This document shows positions 57,419-64,000 of a DNA stretch of 64,000 nucleotides, one piece after another. The position numbers were made by a program, and so were the translations under genes. Every line of letters starts with the position of its first letter. Positions within the stretch are counted from its first letter, which is position 1. The DNA comes from Amphritea sp. 1_MG-2023 (GTDB taxonomy: Bacteria; Pseudomonadota; Gammaproteobacteria; Pseudomonadales; Balneatricaceae), in the NCBI RefSeq assembly GCF_030547545.1, contig NZ_JAUOQE010000013.1, positions 46,174-110,173 on the forward strand, in the 5' to 3' direction. The notes under the pieces were generated by a model. That model had not been told where the DNA came from. It saw nothing but the letters and a program-made list of their open reading frames with translations, and did not search any database.

Positions 57419-60151
57419 ATGACAAGTCCTATCGATTTTGATCCATCCCGTTCCATCAAAACACTTCCCGGCACAGCGCACCGCTACCATAGCCTTCCCG
57501 ATACCGCTGAACACTTTGGTATAAAACTGGATGAACTGCCTTTTTCTCTGCGCCCTATTCTGGAAGGTATCGCCCGAAATGTCGGCCAAAACGGCATCAC
57601 CGCTGAGCAGATTCAGGCGCTTGGCAGCTGGACAGAAGGTCAAGGCAAACAACCGATCGAGATTTCTTTCACTGCGGGTCGCGTCCTGATGCACGATCTG
57701 AGTGGCACCCCTGCCATTGTGGATTTTGCAGCGATGCGTTCAGCTGTTCAGCGCATGGGCATGGATCCTGCCATCATTGAACCTTTAGTCCGCGCCGATC
57801 TGGTGATCGATCACACGGTTACAATGGACAATACCGGTAGCCCCGCGTCTCTTAGAATCAATGGCGAACTAGAAGCGGCCAGAAATAAAGAGCGTTATGC
57901 CTTTTTGAAATGGGGGGCGCAGGCATTTGAAACCATCAGAATCATCCCCCCGCAAACCGGCATTGTTCATCAGGTTAACCTAGAGTACTTGGCTCAAGGC
58001 TACCTCAACATTAATCAACTGATGGTTCCCGATACCCTCATTGGGATGGATAGCCATACGCCCATGGCTAATGCATTAGGTATTGTCGGCTGGGGCGTGG
58101 GCGGCATTGAAGCCGGCGCTTCCATGCTGGGCCAACCGATGCAGATGCTGGCCCCCGAAGTGGTGGGCGTAGAGCTTACCGGCGCATTAAGAGAGGGCGT
58201 CACGGCAACAGATTTGGTGCTGACGATCACTGAAATGTTGAGAAAATATCCAGCGGGGGTTGTTGGCAAGTTCGTTGAATATATCGGTGAAGGCTGTGCC
58301 AATCTTTCCCTGCCAGACCGTGCCACCATCGCCAATATGTCGCCTGAATATGGCGCCACCATGGGATTCTTCCCCTTTGATGAAATCGCTGCCGAGTATC
58401 TAAGGGCAACCGGTAGGGATGGCGACCTGCCACTGGCTTTTTATAAAGCACAAAATATGACTTGGACGCCAGGTCAGTCCCTGCCTCGCTATACCGATCT
58501 TCTTCAGTTGGATCTATCCACGGTTGAACCTTCTGTGGCGGGCCCTAAAAGACCTCAAGACAGACTACCACTAGCTGAACTTGGCAATGTTTTCAGAAAA
58601 GCCGCGGCTGAAGGCCAAGAGAAAGGTAAAGAGCGTACGCCTGAAGTGGTGAACGTAACGCCAATGAAAGCAGACGAAGCCGGTATTTTCGTACCCTTAC
58701 CAGAAAGGGAATTAAAAGACGGCGATATCCTCATTGCGGCGATTACGTCCTGCACCAACACATCGAATCCAGGTTTATTGATTGCAGCCGGTTTGCTGGC
58801 TAAGAAAGCCAATGAGCTTGGCATGAAAGTCCCCGATGGCGTTAAAACATCGTTAGCACCGGGGTCACCGGTGGCAACCGACTTTTTAACCAAGGCGGGA
58901 CTACAACAACACTTGGATGCACTGGGTTTTAATACCGCCGGTTATGGCTGTACAACCTGCGTGGGCAATTCTGGTCCTCTGGCACCGAGCATTGAAAAAG
59001 CATTACAAAACCACGATATTATCGCCGCGTCTGTGTTATCCGGTAACCGGAACTTCGAAGGCCGCGTACATCCGGATGTTGATACTAACTTCCTGATGTC
59101 ACCACCGTTGGTCGTTGCCATGGCTATTGCGGGCAACGTGAATATTGATGTGAGCCGTCAGCCAATCGGTCAAGATGCACACGGCAAAGATGTTTTCCTT
59201 AAAGATATCTGGCCGAGCAACGCAGAAATCACTCAAACGATGCATGAATGCATGGACCCGAAAGCCTTCAGAGCAACCTATGAGAATTCGCTCGATGGTC
59301 CTGATACGTGGCAGAACTTGGCATCCCCTACCGGGCCTGTTTATGACTGGGATCCTGATTCAACCTACATCCAAGAAATCTCTTTCTTCGAGGGTTTCTC
59401 ACTGGAAACACCTGAGGATGCGTTAAACAATATCTCCGCGGCACGCATGCTGGTGATGTGTGATGACAATACCACCACAGACCATATCTCACCGGTTAGC
59501 CGTATACGTCCCGACTCCCCTCCTGGCGAATACCTGATCTCACAAGGCGTTGCAGAGGCCGACCTGACATCACTCGGCGCACGCCGAGGCAACCACCACG
59601 TGATGCTGCGCAGTATTTTTGGCAATGGTAAAGCCAGAAACCTAATGTTGCCGGGCACCACTGGCGCGGTTACGAGTTATCACCCGTCTGAAGGTGAACC
59701 TGCGCAAATGTCTATTTACGATGCCGCTGCGCGGTACCGTGAAGAAGGCACGCCTACCGTTGTGTTTGGCGGTAAACTGTATGGCACGGGATCGTCACGG
59801 GATTGGGCCGCTAAAGGGCCTGCTTTACTAGGTGTAAAGGCGATTATTGCTGAAAGTTTTGAGCGTATTCACAAATCCAATCTGGTGGGCATGGGTGTTT
59901 TACCGCTGCAATTACCAACAGGAGTCACTCGCGCGTCGCTGAATTTGGATGGTTCAGAAACCTTTGATTTGAAGGGTATTGATACTCTTGAACCGAGGGG
60001 ATCTGTAGCACTGACTATACACAGGGCGGATGGCTCATCGCAGCAAATAAAACTGCTTTCGCGTGTTGATACCTCATCAGAACTGGATCAAATACGTCAT
60101 AAAGGCATCTTACCGATGGTGTTACGCGATATTATTGCCGCGAATACCTAA
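57419..60151 (+). CDS. acnA: Aconitate hydratase A-type enzyme
   Basis: 910 residues, AcnA/IRP1 family layout with the swivelling domain at the C-terminus, opposite to AcnB. Motifs: the substrate site GMDSHTPMANALGIVGWGVGG (consensus usually has DSHTTM), iron-sulfur cysteines in AAITSCTNTSNPG and GYGCTTCVGNSGPL, the core NRNFEGRVHP, and the swivel motif GSSRDWAAKGPALLG. GTGAGG lies 8 bp before the ATG. AcnA forms are typically stress-stable aconitases. Its length and several altered blocks suggest a divergent clade. The integron array begins 19 bp after the stop. Confidence 0.93.
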   Translation: MTSPIDFDPSRSIKTLPGTAHRYHSLPDTAEHFGIKLDELPFSLRPILEGIARNVGQNGITAEQIQALGSWTEGQGKQPIEISFTAGRVLMHDLSGTPAIVDFAAMRSAVQRMGMDPAIIEPLVRADLVIDHTVTMDNTGSPASLRINGELEAARNKERYAFLKWGAQAFETIRIIPPQTGIVHQVNLEYLAQGYLNINQLMVPDTLIGMDSHTPMANALGIVGWGVGGIEAGASMLGQPMQMLAPEVVGVELTGALREGVTATDLVLTITEMLRKYPAGVVGKFVEYIGEGCANLSLPDRATIANMSPEYGATMGFFPFDEIAAEYLRATGRDGDLPLAFYKAQNMTWTPGQSLPRYTDLLQLDLSTVEPSVAGPKRPQDRLPLAELGNVFRKAAAEGQEKGKERTPEVVNVTPMKADEAGIFVPLPERELKDGDILIAAITSCTNTSNPGLLIAAGLLAKKANELGMKVPDGVKTSLAPGSPVATDFLTKAGLQQHLDALGFNTAGYGCTTCVGNSGPLAPSIEKALQNHDIIAASVLSGNRNFEGRVHPDVDTNFLMSPPLVVAMAIAGNVNIDVSRQPIGQDAHGKDVFLKDIWPSNAEITQTMHECMDPKAFRATYENSLDGPDTWQNLASPTGPVYDWDPDSTYIQEISFFEGFSLETPEDALNNISAARMLVMCDDNTTTDHISPVSRIRPDSPPGEYLISQGVAEADLTSLGARRGNHHVMLRSIFGNGKARNLMLPGTTGAVTSYHPSEGEPAQMSIYDAAARYREEGTPTVVFGGKLYGTGSSRDWAAKGPALLGVKAIIAESFERIHKSNLVGMGVLPLQLPTGVTRASLNLDGSETFDLKGIDTLEPRGSVALTIHRADGSSQQIKLLSRVDTSSELDQIRHKGILPMVLRDIIAANT

Positions 60152-60170
60152 CCGGTTAACCGAGCTCAAC

Positions 60171-60240
60171 GGCCAACCAATACAGACAGACGATGATCAG
60201 CGTTGAAAGGCTGACATCGTCACTCTGTTTAGCGTTAGAC
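60171..60240 (-). repeat. Probable attC site, terminal end of the cassette array
   Basis: On the minus strand the site runs from GTCTAAC (perfect RYYYAAC) to GTTGGCC (imperfect GTTRRRY), 70 bp. Inside are nested pairings CAGA/TCTG, GACGATG/CATCGTC and CAGC/GCTG with unpaired bases, the attC fold. It follows the first cassette gene and abuts acnA. Confidence 0.6.
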
Positions 60241-60270
60241 GTTAGGAAAACGCTACATCACAGTTATCGG

Positions 60271-60710
60271 TTATACATTTGTCCAAACCTTGGGATCCGA
60301 TTTGAAGCCTTCTTTCTCTAGTTTCTCCAAAAAACTAAATGTACTAGGGGTAGATTCCTTAACTTCAGACCAGACTTCAGAAAACAAAACTCTATTAATA
60401 TTTTCTTCAATTCCACTCGCCCAGTTCTTCCAGAGGCGTTCGCTTATACGATTACAGTGCCTATGAGCAATTTGTTCGTTACATAAGTCGAGATAGTTAA
60501 ATACAATTTCGCGCGCCTTTAACTTTTCAGGCCCAGCCAAGTCTTTACCGAGAAGCACATCAACTGGGATTGCATAAATCAAATCTCTATATTGTTGGTT
60601 AAACAGTCTTCAAACGTAGCTTGAGCGAGCTTTCGACTCTCCCAGATCTGCCAAGTTGCAACACCAACGCCAATTGCTGTTGCTATCAAAGCAATATTCT
60701 CTAAATCCAT
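60271..60710 (-). pseudogene. Frameshifted membrane-anchored cassette protein
   Basis: A frame opens at ATG 60710 with a hydrophobic N-terminus (MDLENIALIATAIGVGVATW) and stops at 60579. The continuation lies in the adjacent frame, from about 60603 to 60271, and reads FNQQYRDLIYAIPVDVLLG. One missing base near 60604-60606 would join them into about 146 residues with the sense FED-L-FNQQYRDL. This is therefore a broken cassette gene or a sequencing error. The complete form would be a single-helix membrane protein of unknown function. Confidence 0.7.
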
Positions 60711-60725
60711 AACTTCCTCGAAAAT

Positions 60726-60838
60726 GTATAACGTCGCAAATCACCGGCAAATTGGAGCAACGATAGGCTTGTGGCTTGTGGCATCCGCCACAAACGAGCG
60801 TAGCGGAAATTTGTCCGCGTGAAATTGCCTTGTTATGC
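60726..60838 (-). repeat. attC site between the first two cassettes
   Basis: On the minus strand it runs from GCATAAC to GTTATAC, 113 bp. Imperfectly complementary GGCAATTT and AATTTGCC lie inside the ends, and GGCGGATGCCAC pairings lie in the middle. It starts 15 bp after the stop of the membrane-protein cassette. Confidence 0.75.
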
Positions 60839-60853
60839 GTACCAACCCTAAAC

Positions 60854-61240
60854 TTAACTCCGAGCAACAACAACCGCACAAATGACCAAAATGATGGTGA
60901 CTGGAGACCACAACATTCTTTCCTTTTTGCTCGGTGTAATAGTGTTTAAAATTGCACTCACTACACACAATGCAACCACAAACCAAATTACCGATTTAGA
61001 AAGCTCAAAGAGTTCACTAAAAACCAAACCCGCGCGTATTAACACGATCAGTGCCATCAGTGCTAAAAGCAACAATTGCACTAACGCGCTAATACGCAAC
61101 TTCGGGGAAAAACGACCAGGGAATTTACCACCCATTGCCATTTCACCCCAAGGTGCACCCAAGGCGAGGGCTAGCTGAAAAAGCATTACAACTGTAGCCA
61201 AGAAACTAAATATAGATGCTGCTGTGGTTGAATCAATCAT
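60854..61240 (-). CDS. Four-helix integral membrane cassette protein
   Basis: 128 residues with four predicted membrane helices at about 5-28, 50-70, 78-98 and 108-126. The conserved-looking loop GAPWGEMAMGGKFPG lies between helices 1 and 2. I recall similar small membrane proteins from other cassette arrays and bacilli, with no known function. It is flanked by attC sites on both sides, so it is a complete cassette. Confidence 0.75.
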   Translation of the reverse strand: MIDSTTAASIFSFLATVVMLFQLALALGAPWGEMAMGGKFPGRFSPKLRISALVQLLLLALMALIVLIRAGLVFSELFELSKSVIWFVVALCVVSAILNTITPSKKERMLWSPVTIILVICAVVVARS

Positions 61241-61263
61241 TCTTGTTCTTTGTACTCATATCC

Positions 61264-61321
61264 GCATAACGCTGAACAAAGAGGCGTGTCTCACGCGTCC
61301 ACCTTCCGTGACTTGTTATGC
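61264..61321 (-). repeat. attC site, well-formed
   Basis: 58 bp from GCATAAC to GTTATGC on the minus strand, exact inverted ends. The inner stem is GGACGCGTG/CACGCcTC. The TAA stop of the upstream kinase cassette (61316-61318) lies inside the first core motif, a classic cassette feature. Confidence 0.85.
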
Positions 61322-61810
61322 ATTTATGACACGGCCATTTGCCAACTCTTGTTCGTCAGGGATCTCATATCTTGGCTCCATAAAGTTAAACATGAAATCA
61401 GTAACCTCAAAGGAGTAAACACTAGGGTCTTTCTCTACATTTCTTTTTTCTACGCGCTTTTTACGAACATCTTTTGGCGCGCTCAAATAATGTACTTCTG
61501 GCTCAATATCGAGCTTCTTTGCTAGAGAAGCAAAATGACCGCGCTGCTCTCTAGTAGTGAAGCCTAAATCTAAAACCACATTGCCGTTCAATTTTAAAAT
61601 TTGTTCACCAACCTGCCAGATTTGAACATAACACCGATTTACCCTCTCAATCATCCAAGCATAATCAAGGGACGTCATGTCTTTTGAAAATAGATTCTGC
61701 ATCCACGGATCTATAGAGAAGCGAACTGCCCCAATGTCCTTAGATAAAGATGAGGAGTATGTGGTCTTCCCAGCACCTGTTGGACCGGTAACAATAATTA
61801 GTCTCGCCAT
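61316..61810 (-). CDS. P-loop kinase/zeta-toxin-like ATP-binding cassette protein
   Basis: I start at ATG 61810 (164 residues); the frame stays open to 61855 but that part runs into the half attC. Walker A is IIVTGPTGAGKTTYSS (residues about 4-19). A DLGF block (VVLDLGFTTREQRG) follows, and a lysine/arginine-rich lid PKDVRKKRVEKRN lies near 110. This is the layout of AAA_33/zeta-like small-molecule or nucleotide kinases, including some resistance phosphotransferases. No antitoxin is adjacent. The substrate is unknown. Confidence 0.8.
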   Translation of the reverse strand: MARLIIVTGPTGAGKTTYSSSLSKDIGAVRFSIDPWMQNLFSKDMTSLDYAWMIERVNRCYVQIWQVGEQILKLNGNVVLDLGFTTREQRGHFASLAKKLDIEPEVHYLSAPKDVRKKRVEKRNVEKDPSVYSFEVTDFMFNFMEPRYEIPDEQELANGRVINA

Positions 61811-61831
61811 TGTTTGTAATTCTCTTTTCAT

Positions 61832-61853
61832 GCATAACGTCTCATTCAGAGGC
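61832..61853 (-). repeat. Half attC site (R' end only)
   Basis: GCCTCTGAATGAGACGTTATGC on the minus strand resembles the right half of an attC ending in GTTATGC. No left half is present; the M23-like reading frame runs through it instead. It suggests a past deletion. Confidence 0.55.
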
Positions 61854-62528
61854 AATAAACCTGACTATGTATTTGCTACTAGGTATATGGTCTGAAACAG
61901 AGTCCCATGTATCATTATTAAATATATCCATACTATCAAAACAACAAGGAATGCCTTTAGCATTTCTAATATCCGCGCGATCCATCAATTGAAAGTGCAG
62001 ATGTGGAGCAGTTGAATTCCCTGAGTGCCCAACCTCGGCAATCTTATCCCCAACATTAACTGTATCCCCCACTTTGTGAATTATTGAGCCTGTCTTAGCA
62101 TGCGCTATAAATGCAGAGTAGTTATCTCCTTCAATAATTAAGTAGTTTCCACCTAATGTTTTAACTTTTCCATGCTTGTAAGAAAAAAACAAACTATTGA
62201 GTAAAGCGAAGCCAAAATCAGAAAGTATATGTAAACGAGAACGTTCTTTAACTTCATTTTCAAGTTCTCTTACGACACCGCCAATGGGAGCATAAATAGG
62301 CTCACCCCACCCATATGTGTCAGCCAACTTAACTTGAGCTAGATTGTATTCTTTCTTTGACTTCTTGTGCCAACTTGAAGTGCCGTCGTTAGTAATTTTT
62401 ATACGAACAAAATCATAAGCGTATGTCATTCCCCAATTATGAGCACCGTGACTGGGAATCTTATCCCCTGGAGTCGTGACGGCAAACCATTCTCCGCGCA
62501 AAGGTGGTGCAACACTGATAGGTTTCAT
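61842..62528 (-). CDS. M23 peptidase-fold cassette protein
   Basis: 228 residues. The LytM/M23 metal-site pattern is present: HNWGMTYAYDFV supplies the first His and Asp, and APHLHFQLMDR carries the HxH. Between them lie YLIIEGDNYSAFIAHAKTGS and GDKIAEVGHSGNS. There is no signal peptide, unusual for peptidoglycan hydrolases. A GAGGGATTG ribosome site precedes the ATG. The last few residues (VRFIASE) are encoded by half-attC sequence, so the native C-terminus may be lost. A 325-bp element lies directly upstream. Confidence 0.8.
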   Translation of the reverse strand: MKPISVAPPLRGEWFAVTTPGDKIPSHGAHNWGMTYAYDFVRIKITNDGTSSWHKKSKKEYNLAQVKLADTYGWGEPIYAPIGGVVRELENEVKERSRLHILSDFGFALLNSLFFSYKHGKVKTLGGNYLIIEGDNYSAFIAHAKTGSIIHKVGDTVNVGDKIAEVGHSGNSTAPHLHFQLMDRADIRNAKGIPCCFDSMDIFNNDTWDSVSDHIPSSKYIVRFIASE

Positions 62529-62556
62529 TCAATCCCTCGAAGCTATGATTAATACC

Positions 62557-62881
62557 GTCGTGGTAGGACGGCCAGTTACCCGTACCGCCTCCACACAGAT
62601 CCGGACGTGCGGAACTACCGCATCCGACTTCTCAGTTATATATTCGCCCGTGTAAATCAGGCCCGTTCTGCATGCGCTTTCTTACTCGCTTGCTATCACA
62701 TTAAAACACTGAAGCAAGTGGTTAAACTCTGGCCAGTTATAGCTACACCGTTGACTGCGGTGCTGATCTGCTGATTGCGGGCACGGGTCATGTGTGTGAT
62801 CCTCCATAATTTCACCAGTGCTTCAAGCGTAGATCAGACGACTTATTTTGGTAGGTTTAAATTATGGGTGTCCCGGTTTTT
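62557..62881 (-). mobile_element. 325-bp cassette-associated element, copy 1
   Basis: A near-identical copy lies at 63599-63923, the same length. Read on the minus strand it starts AAAAACCGGGACACCCATAA, then an ATG at 62791 opening MTRARNQQIS, like the start of Y1 (REP-associated) transposases, then unrelated sequence. It ends with GGATGCGGTAGTTCCGCACG and a hairpin GGCGGTACGGGTAAC like group II intron domains V and VI. No complete transposase or reverse transcriptase is present. It interrupts the attC of the small-peptide cassette. Confidence 0.75.
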
Positions 62882-62932
62882 CAGGTGCGCTTTATCGGCG
62901 AGTAAAATTCCCGCTGACTTGGCTTGTTAGGT
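62882..62932 (-). repeat. Left half of an attC site interrupted by the 325-bp element
   Basis: On the minus strand it begins ACCTAAC (perfect RYYYAAC) followed by AAGCCAAGTCAGCGGG. The site stops where copy 1 of the element begins, and its right half was not found beyond the element. Confidence 0.6.
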
Positions 62933-62957
62933 GTTTCTTTATATTGATAAAGCTGCC

Positions 62958-63041
62958 TTATTTTTTCTTTTTTGAAGATGAGACCGCTATGAATATAATG
63001 ATAAATACAACTACTACTCCACCTACTTCTGCCCAAGTCAT
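62958..63041 (-). CDS. 27-residue single-helix membrane peptide in a cassette
   Basis: ATG 63041 with AAAGGAATC before it opens a 27-residue frame: MTWAEVGG, a run of Val/Ile/Phe forming one helix, SSS, and a terminal KKKK. Positive charges at the C-terminus and acid at the N-terminus predict N-out/C-in insertion in the inner membrane. It is the only frame that fits its cassette, with an attC on each side (63127 and 62932). It resembles small hydrophobic stress peptides or type I toxins in form only. Confidence 0.7.
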   Translation of the reverse strand: MTWAEVGGVVVVFIIIFIAVSSSKKKK

Positions 63042-63126
63042 AACGATTCCTTTGAATTTAAAAATAAGATTTATAAAAAATTAAACTACCACTTAGACAT
63101 ATAAATATCACTATGCTCAATGATGC

Positions 63127-63201
63127 ACTTAACGCTTCAAGCAGCGGCGCGCGTTTGCGCGACCAGCCACGAAGTGGCGTTGCTGCCTTGATTTGTTAAG
63201 C
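63127..63201 (-). repeat. attC site between the VOC and small-peptide cassettes
   Basis: 75 bp from GCTTAAC (RYYYAAC) to GTTAAGT (GTTRRRY), both perfect, with inner pairings AAGGCAGCAACGCC / GCGCCGCTGCTTG. It starts 3 bp past the VOC stop codon. Confidence 0.85.
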
Positions 63202-63204
63202 TTT

Positions 63205-63561
63205 TTATACAGAAAAAACAATTTTATTACTGTCCAAGTCTCTCACATATGCTGAATATTTGGGGCCTCGTTGACCAGGCTCCCCTTCACAAGTTCCACC
63301 CAACTCTATAGCTTTATTATGAAGTCTTTTCACTTCTTCCTCAGAGCCAACATTTAAGCCGACCATTGTTCCATTTCCATTAGTAGCAGGTTTACCATCA
63401 AATGGCTTTGCTATAGCAAACGCGAAATCTTCACACTGCCAAAAAGTCATTCTGTCAGTTGAAAATACTTGATTAAGTTCTGTTCCTTCGAACAAAGAAT
63501 CGTAGAACTTGATCGCTTCCTCTATGTTGTTTGTTCCAAGAACGCAATAATCCAATTTCAT
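63205..63561 (-). CDS. VOC/glyoxalase-fold cassette protein
   Basis: 118 residues, one vicinal oxygen chelate unit: LDYCVLGTNNIEEAIKFYDS at the start, MTFWQCEDFAFAIAKPFDG in the middle, GTMVGLNVGSEEEVKRLHN, and the final YVRDLDSNKIVFSV. Typical glyoxalase metal residues are only partly evident. Members of this size include drug-binding and resistance proteins, so a resistance role is possible but unproven. A perfect attC follows. Copy 2 of the 325-bp element lies upstream. Confidence 0.85.
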   Translation of the reverse strand: MKLDYCVLGTNNIEEAIKFYDSLFEGTELNQVFSTDRMTFWQCEDFAFAIAKPFDGKPATNGNGTMVGLNVGSEEEVKRLHNKAIELGGTCEGEPGQRGPKYSAYVRDLDSNKIVFSV

Positions 63562-63598
63562 ATATCTAGTATCTCATGTGATGGTTGGTTGAGGAGCT

Positions 63599-63923
63599 GT
63601 CGTGGTAGGACGGCCAGTTACCCGTACCGCCCCCACACAGATCCGGACGTGCGGAACTACCGCATCCGGCGCCTCAGTTATATATTCGCCCGTGCAAATC
63701 AGGCCCCTTCTGCATGCGCTTACTTACTCGCATTGCTATCACATTAAAACACTGAAGCAAGTGGTTAAACTCTGGCCAGTAATAGCTACGCCGTTGACTG
63801 CGGTACTGATCTGCTCATTGCGGGCACGGGTTATGATGTGATCCTCCATAATTTCACCAGTGCTTAAAGCGTAGATCAGATGTCTTATTTTGGTAGGTTT
63901 AAATTATGGGTGTCCCGGTTTTT
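63599..63923 (-). mobile_element. 325-bp cassette-associated element, copy 2
   Basis: It matches copy 1 over its whole length with scattered substitutions. The ATG of the transposase-like opening is changed to ATA here, so that frame is dead. The domain-V-like stretch reads GCGCCGGATGCGG at its start, closer to the CGC/AGC triad of group II introns than copy 1 (AAGTCGG). The element lies inside the 3' end of an incoming reading frame. Confidence 0.75.
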
Positions 63924-64000
63924 GGCTTCAAAAACACGATCTTGTATATCGTACTCTAGCTTTTCTACGACATTTTGCTCCAATGTATCAAGCTCCTCTA
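63885..64000 (-). CDS. 3' end of an unidentified cassette gene, fused into the element (partial)
   Basis: An open minus-strand frame enters from the right edge, reading EELDTLEQNVVEKLEYDIQD then RVFEA, and continues into element copy 2 (KNRDTHNLNLPK) before a stop at 63885. About the last 13 residues come from the element, so the gene was truncated or extended by the insertion. The visible part is an acidic helix with no recognised family. Confidence 0.55.
   Translation of the reverse strand, partial: EELDTLEQNVVEKLEYDIQDRVFEAKNRDTHNLNLPK

Noticed and set aside
57229..57694. Minus-strand frames across the acnA start
   Set aside because: They overlap the acnA coding start in antisense, and no ribosome site or family match was seen.
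61316..61810. Toxin-antitoxin pair involving the P-loop kinase
   Set aside because: The Walker A and lid resemble zeta-like kinases, but no antitoxin-sized gene is adjacent in the same orientation; the neighbour is an attC site.
62848..63084. 78-codon plus-strand frame in the cassette array
   Set aside because: It runs across the end of element copy 1, the half attC and the small peptide gene on the opposite strand, so it cannot be a natural gene.

Overview
The window looks like about 64 kb of chromosome from a marine, aerobic to microaerobic gammaproteobacterium, probably an Oceanospirillales-like lineage. I infer this from family content and gene style, not from a database search. Supporting genes are a complete ccoNOQP-ccoGHIS block with an Anr/Fnr regulator and anaerobic hemN, class I PHA synthase, LapG/LapD, ProQ, TusA, RlmM, RdgC, monomeric NADP-isocitrate dehydrogenase, AcnB and a chromosomal integron cassette array. 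The first 60 kb is compact and housekeeping in character. The last 4 kb is clearly accessory.

Layout. 1-9.5 kb: the end of tatD, a glutaredoxin-like protein, phaC, a MATE pump with a DUF3080 lipoprotein, the lapG-lapD biofilm module, proQ, tusA and a monooxygenase-fold protein. 9.5-22.6 kb: rlmM and a hydrolase, then the cbb3 oxidase structural operon, its assembly genes, hemN and anr. Perfect TTGAT-N4-ATCAA sites lie ahead of ccoN (two) and hemN (one), so the regulator and its likely targets are neighbours. 22.6-33.9 kb: apt, rdgC, queE, a bile-acid-type symporter, a CDF transporter, an IMPACT/YigZ protein, a diguanylate cyclase, gor, xthA, a small lipoprotein and a TrmK-type methyltransferase. 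33.9-35.6 kb: a gene-poor island carrying two dispersed repeat families around a GyrI-like effector-binding protein. 35.7-45.6 kb: a LysR regulator divergent from scoAB, dsbD, a DAHP synthase, icd and a type II NADH dehydrogenase.

46.0-50.2 kb holds the most unusual chromosomal system: six co-directional genes. They encode an all-helical orphan, a degenerate receiver protein, a probable wHTH-plus-roadblock protein, a roadblock/LC7 protein, a soluble Aer-type PAS protein with the FAD-contact residues, and a PhnD-like solute-binding protein with no signal peptide. The last two overlap by 4 bp. I read this as a cytoplasmic redox or ligand sensing module of unknown output. 50.7-60.2 kb holds three full-length aconitases in a row: canonical acnB, a 930-residue AcnB variant resembling Bacteroidetes enzymes, and an acnA-type enzyme.

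60.17-64.0 kb is an integron cassette array read on the minus strand. Several attC-like sites have matching RYYYAAC/GTTRRRY-type ends, and stop codons fall at or inside the sites. Cassettes encode a frameshifted membrane-anchored protein, a four-helix membrane protein, a P-loop kinase, an M23-type protein, a 27-residue membrane peptide and a VOC protein. Two 325-bp copies of one element sit in the array, each directly upstream of a cassette gene. One end resembles the start of a Y1 (REP-associated) transposase gene and the other resembles group II intron domains V-VI. The integrase is not in the window and would be expected to the right.
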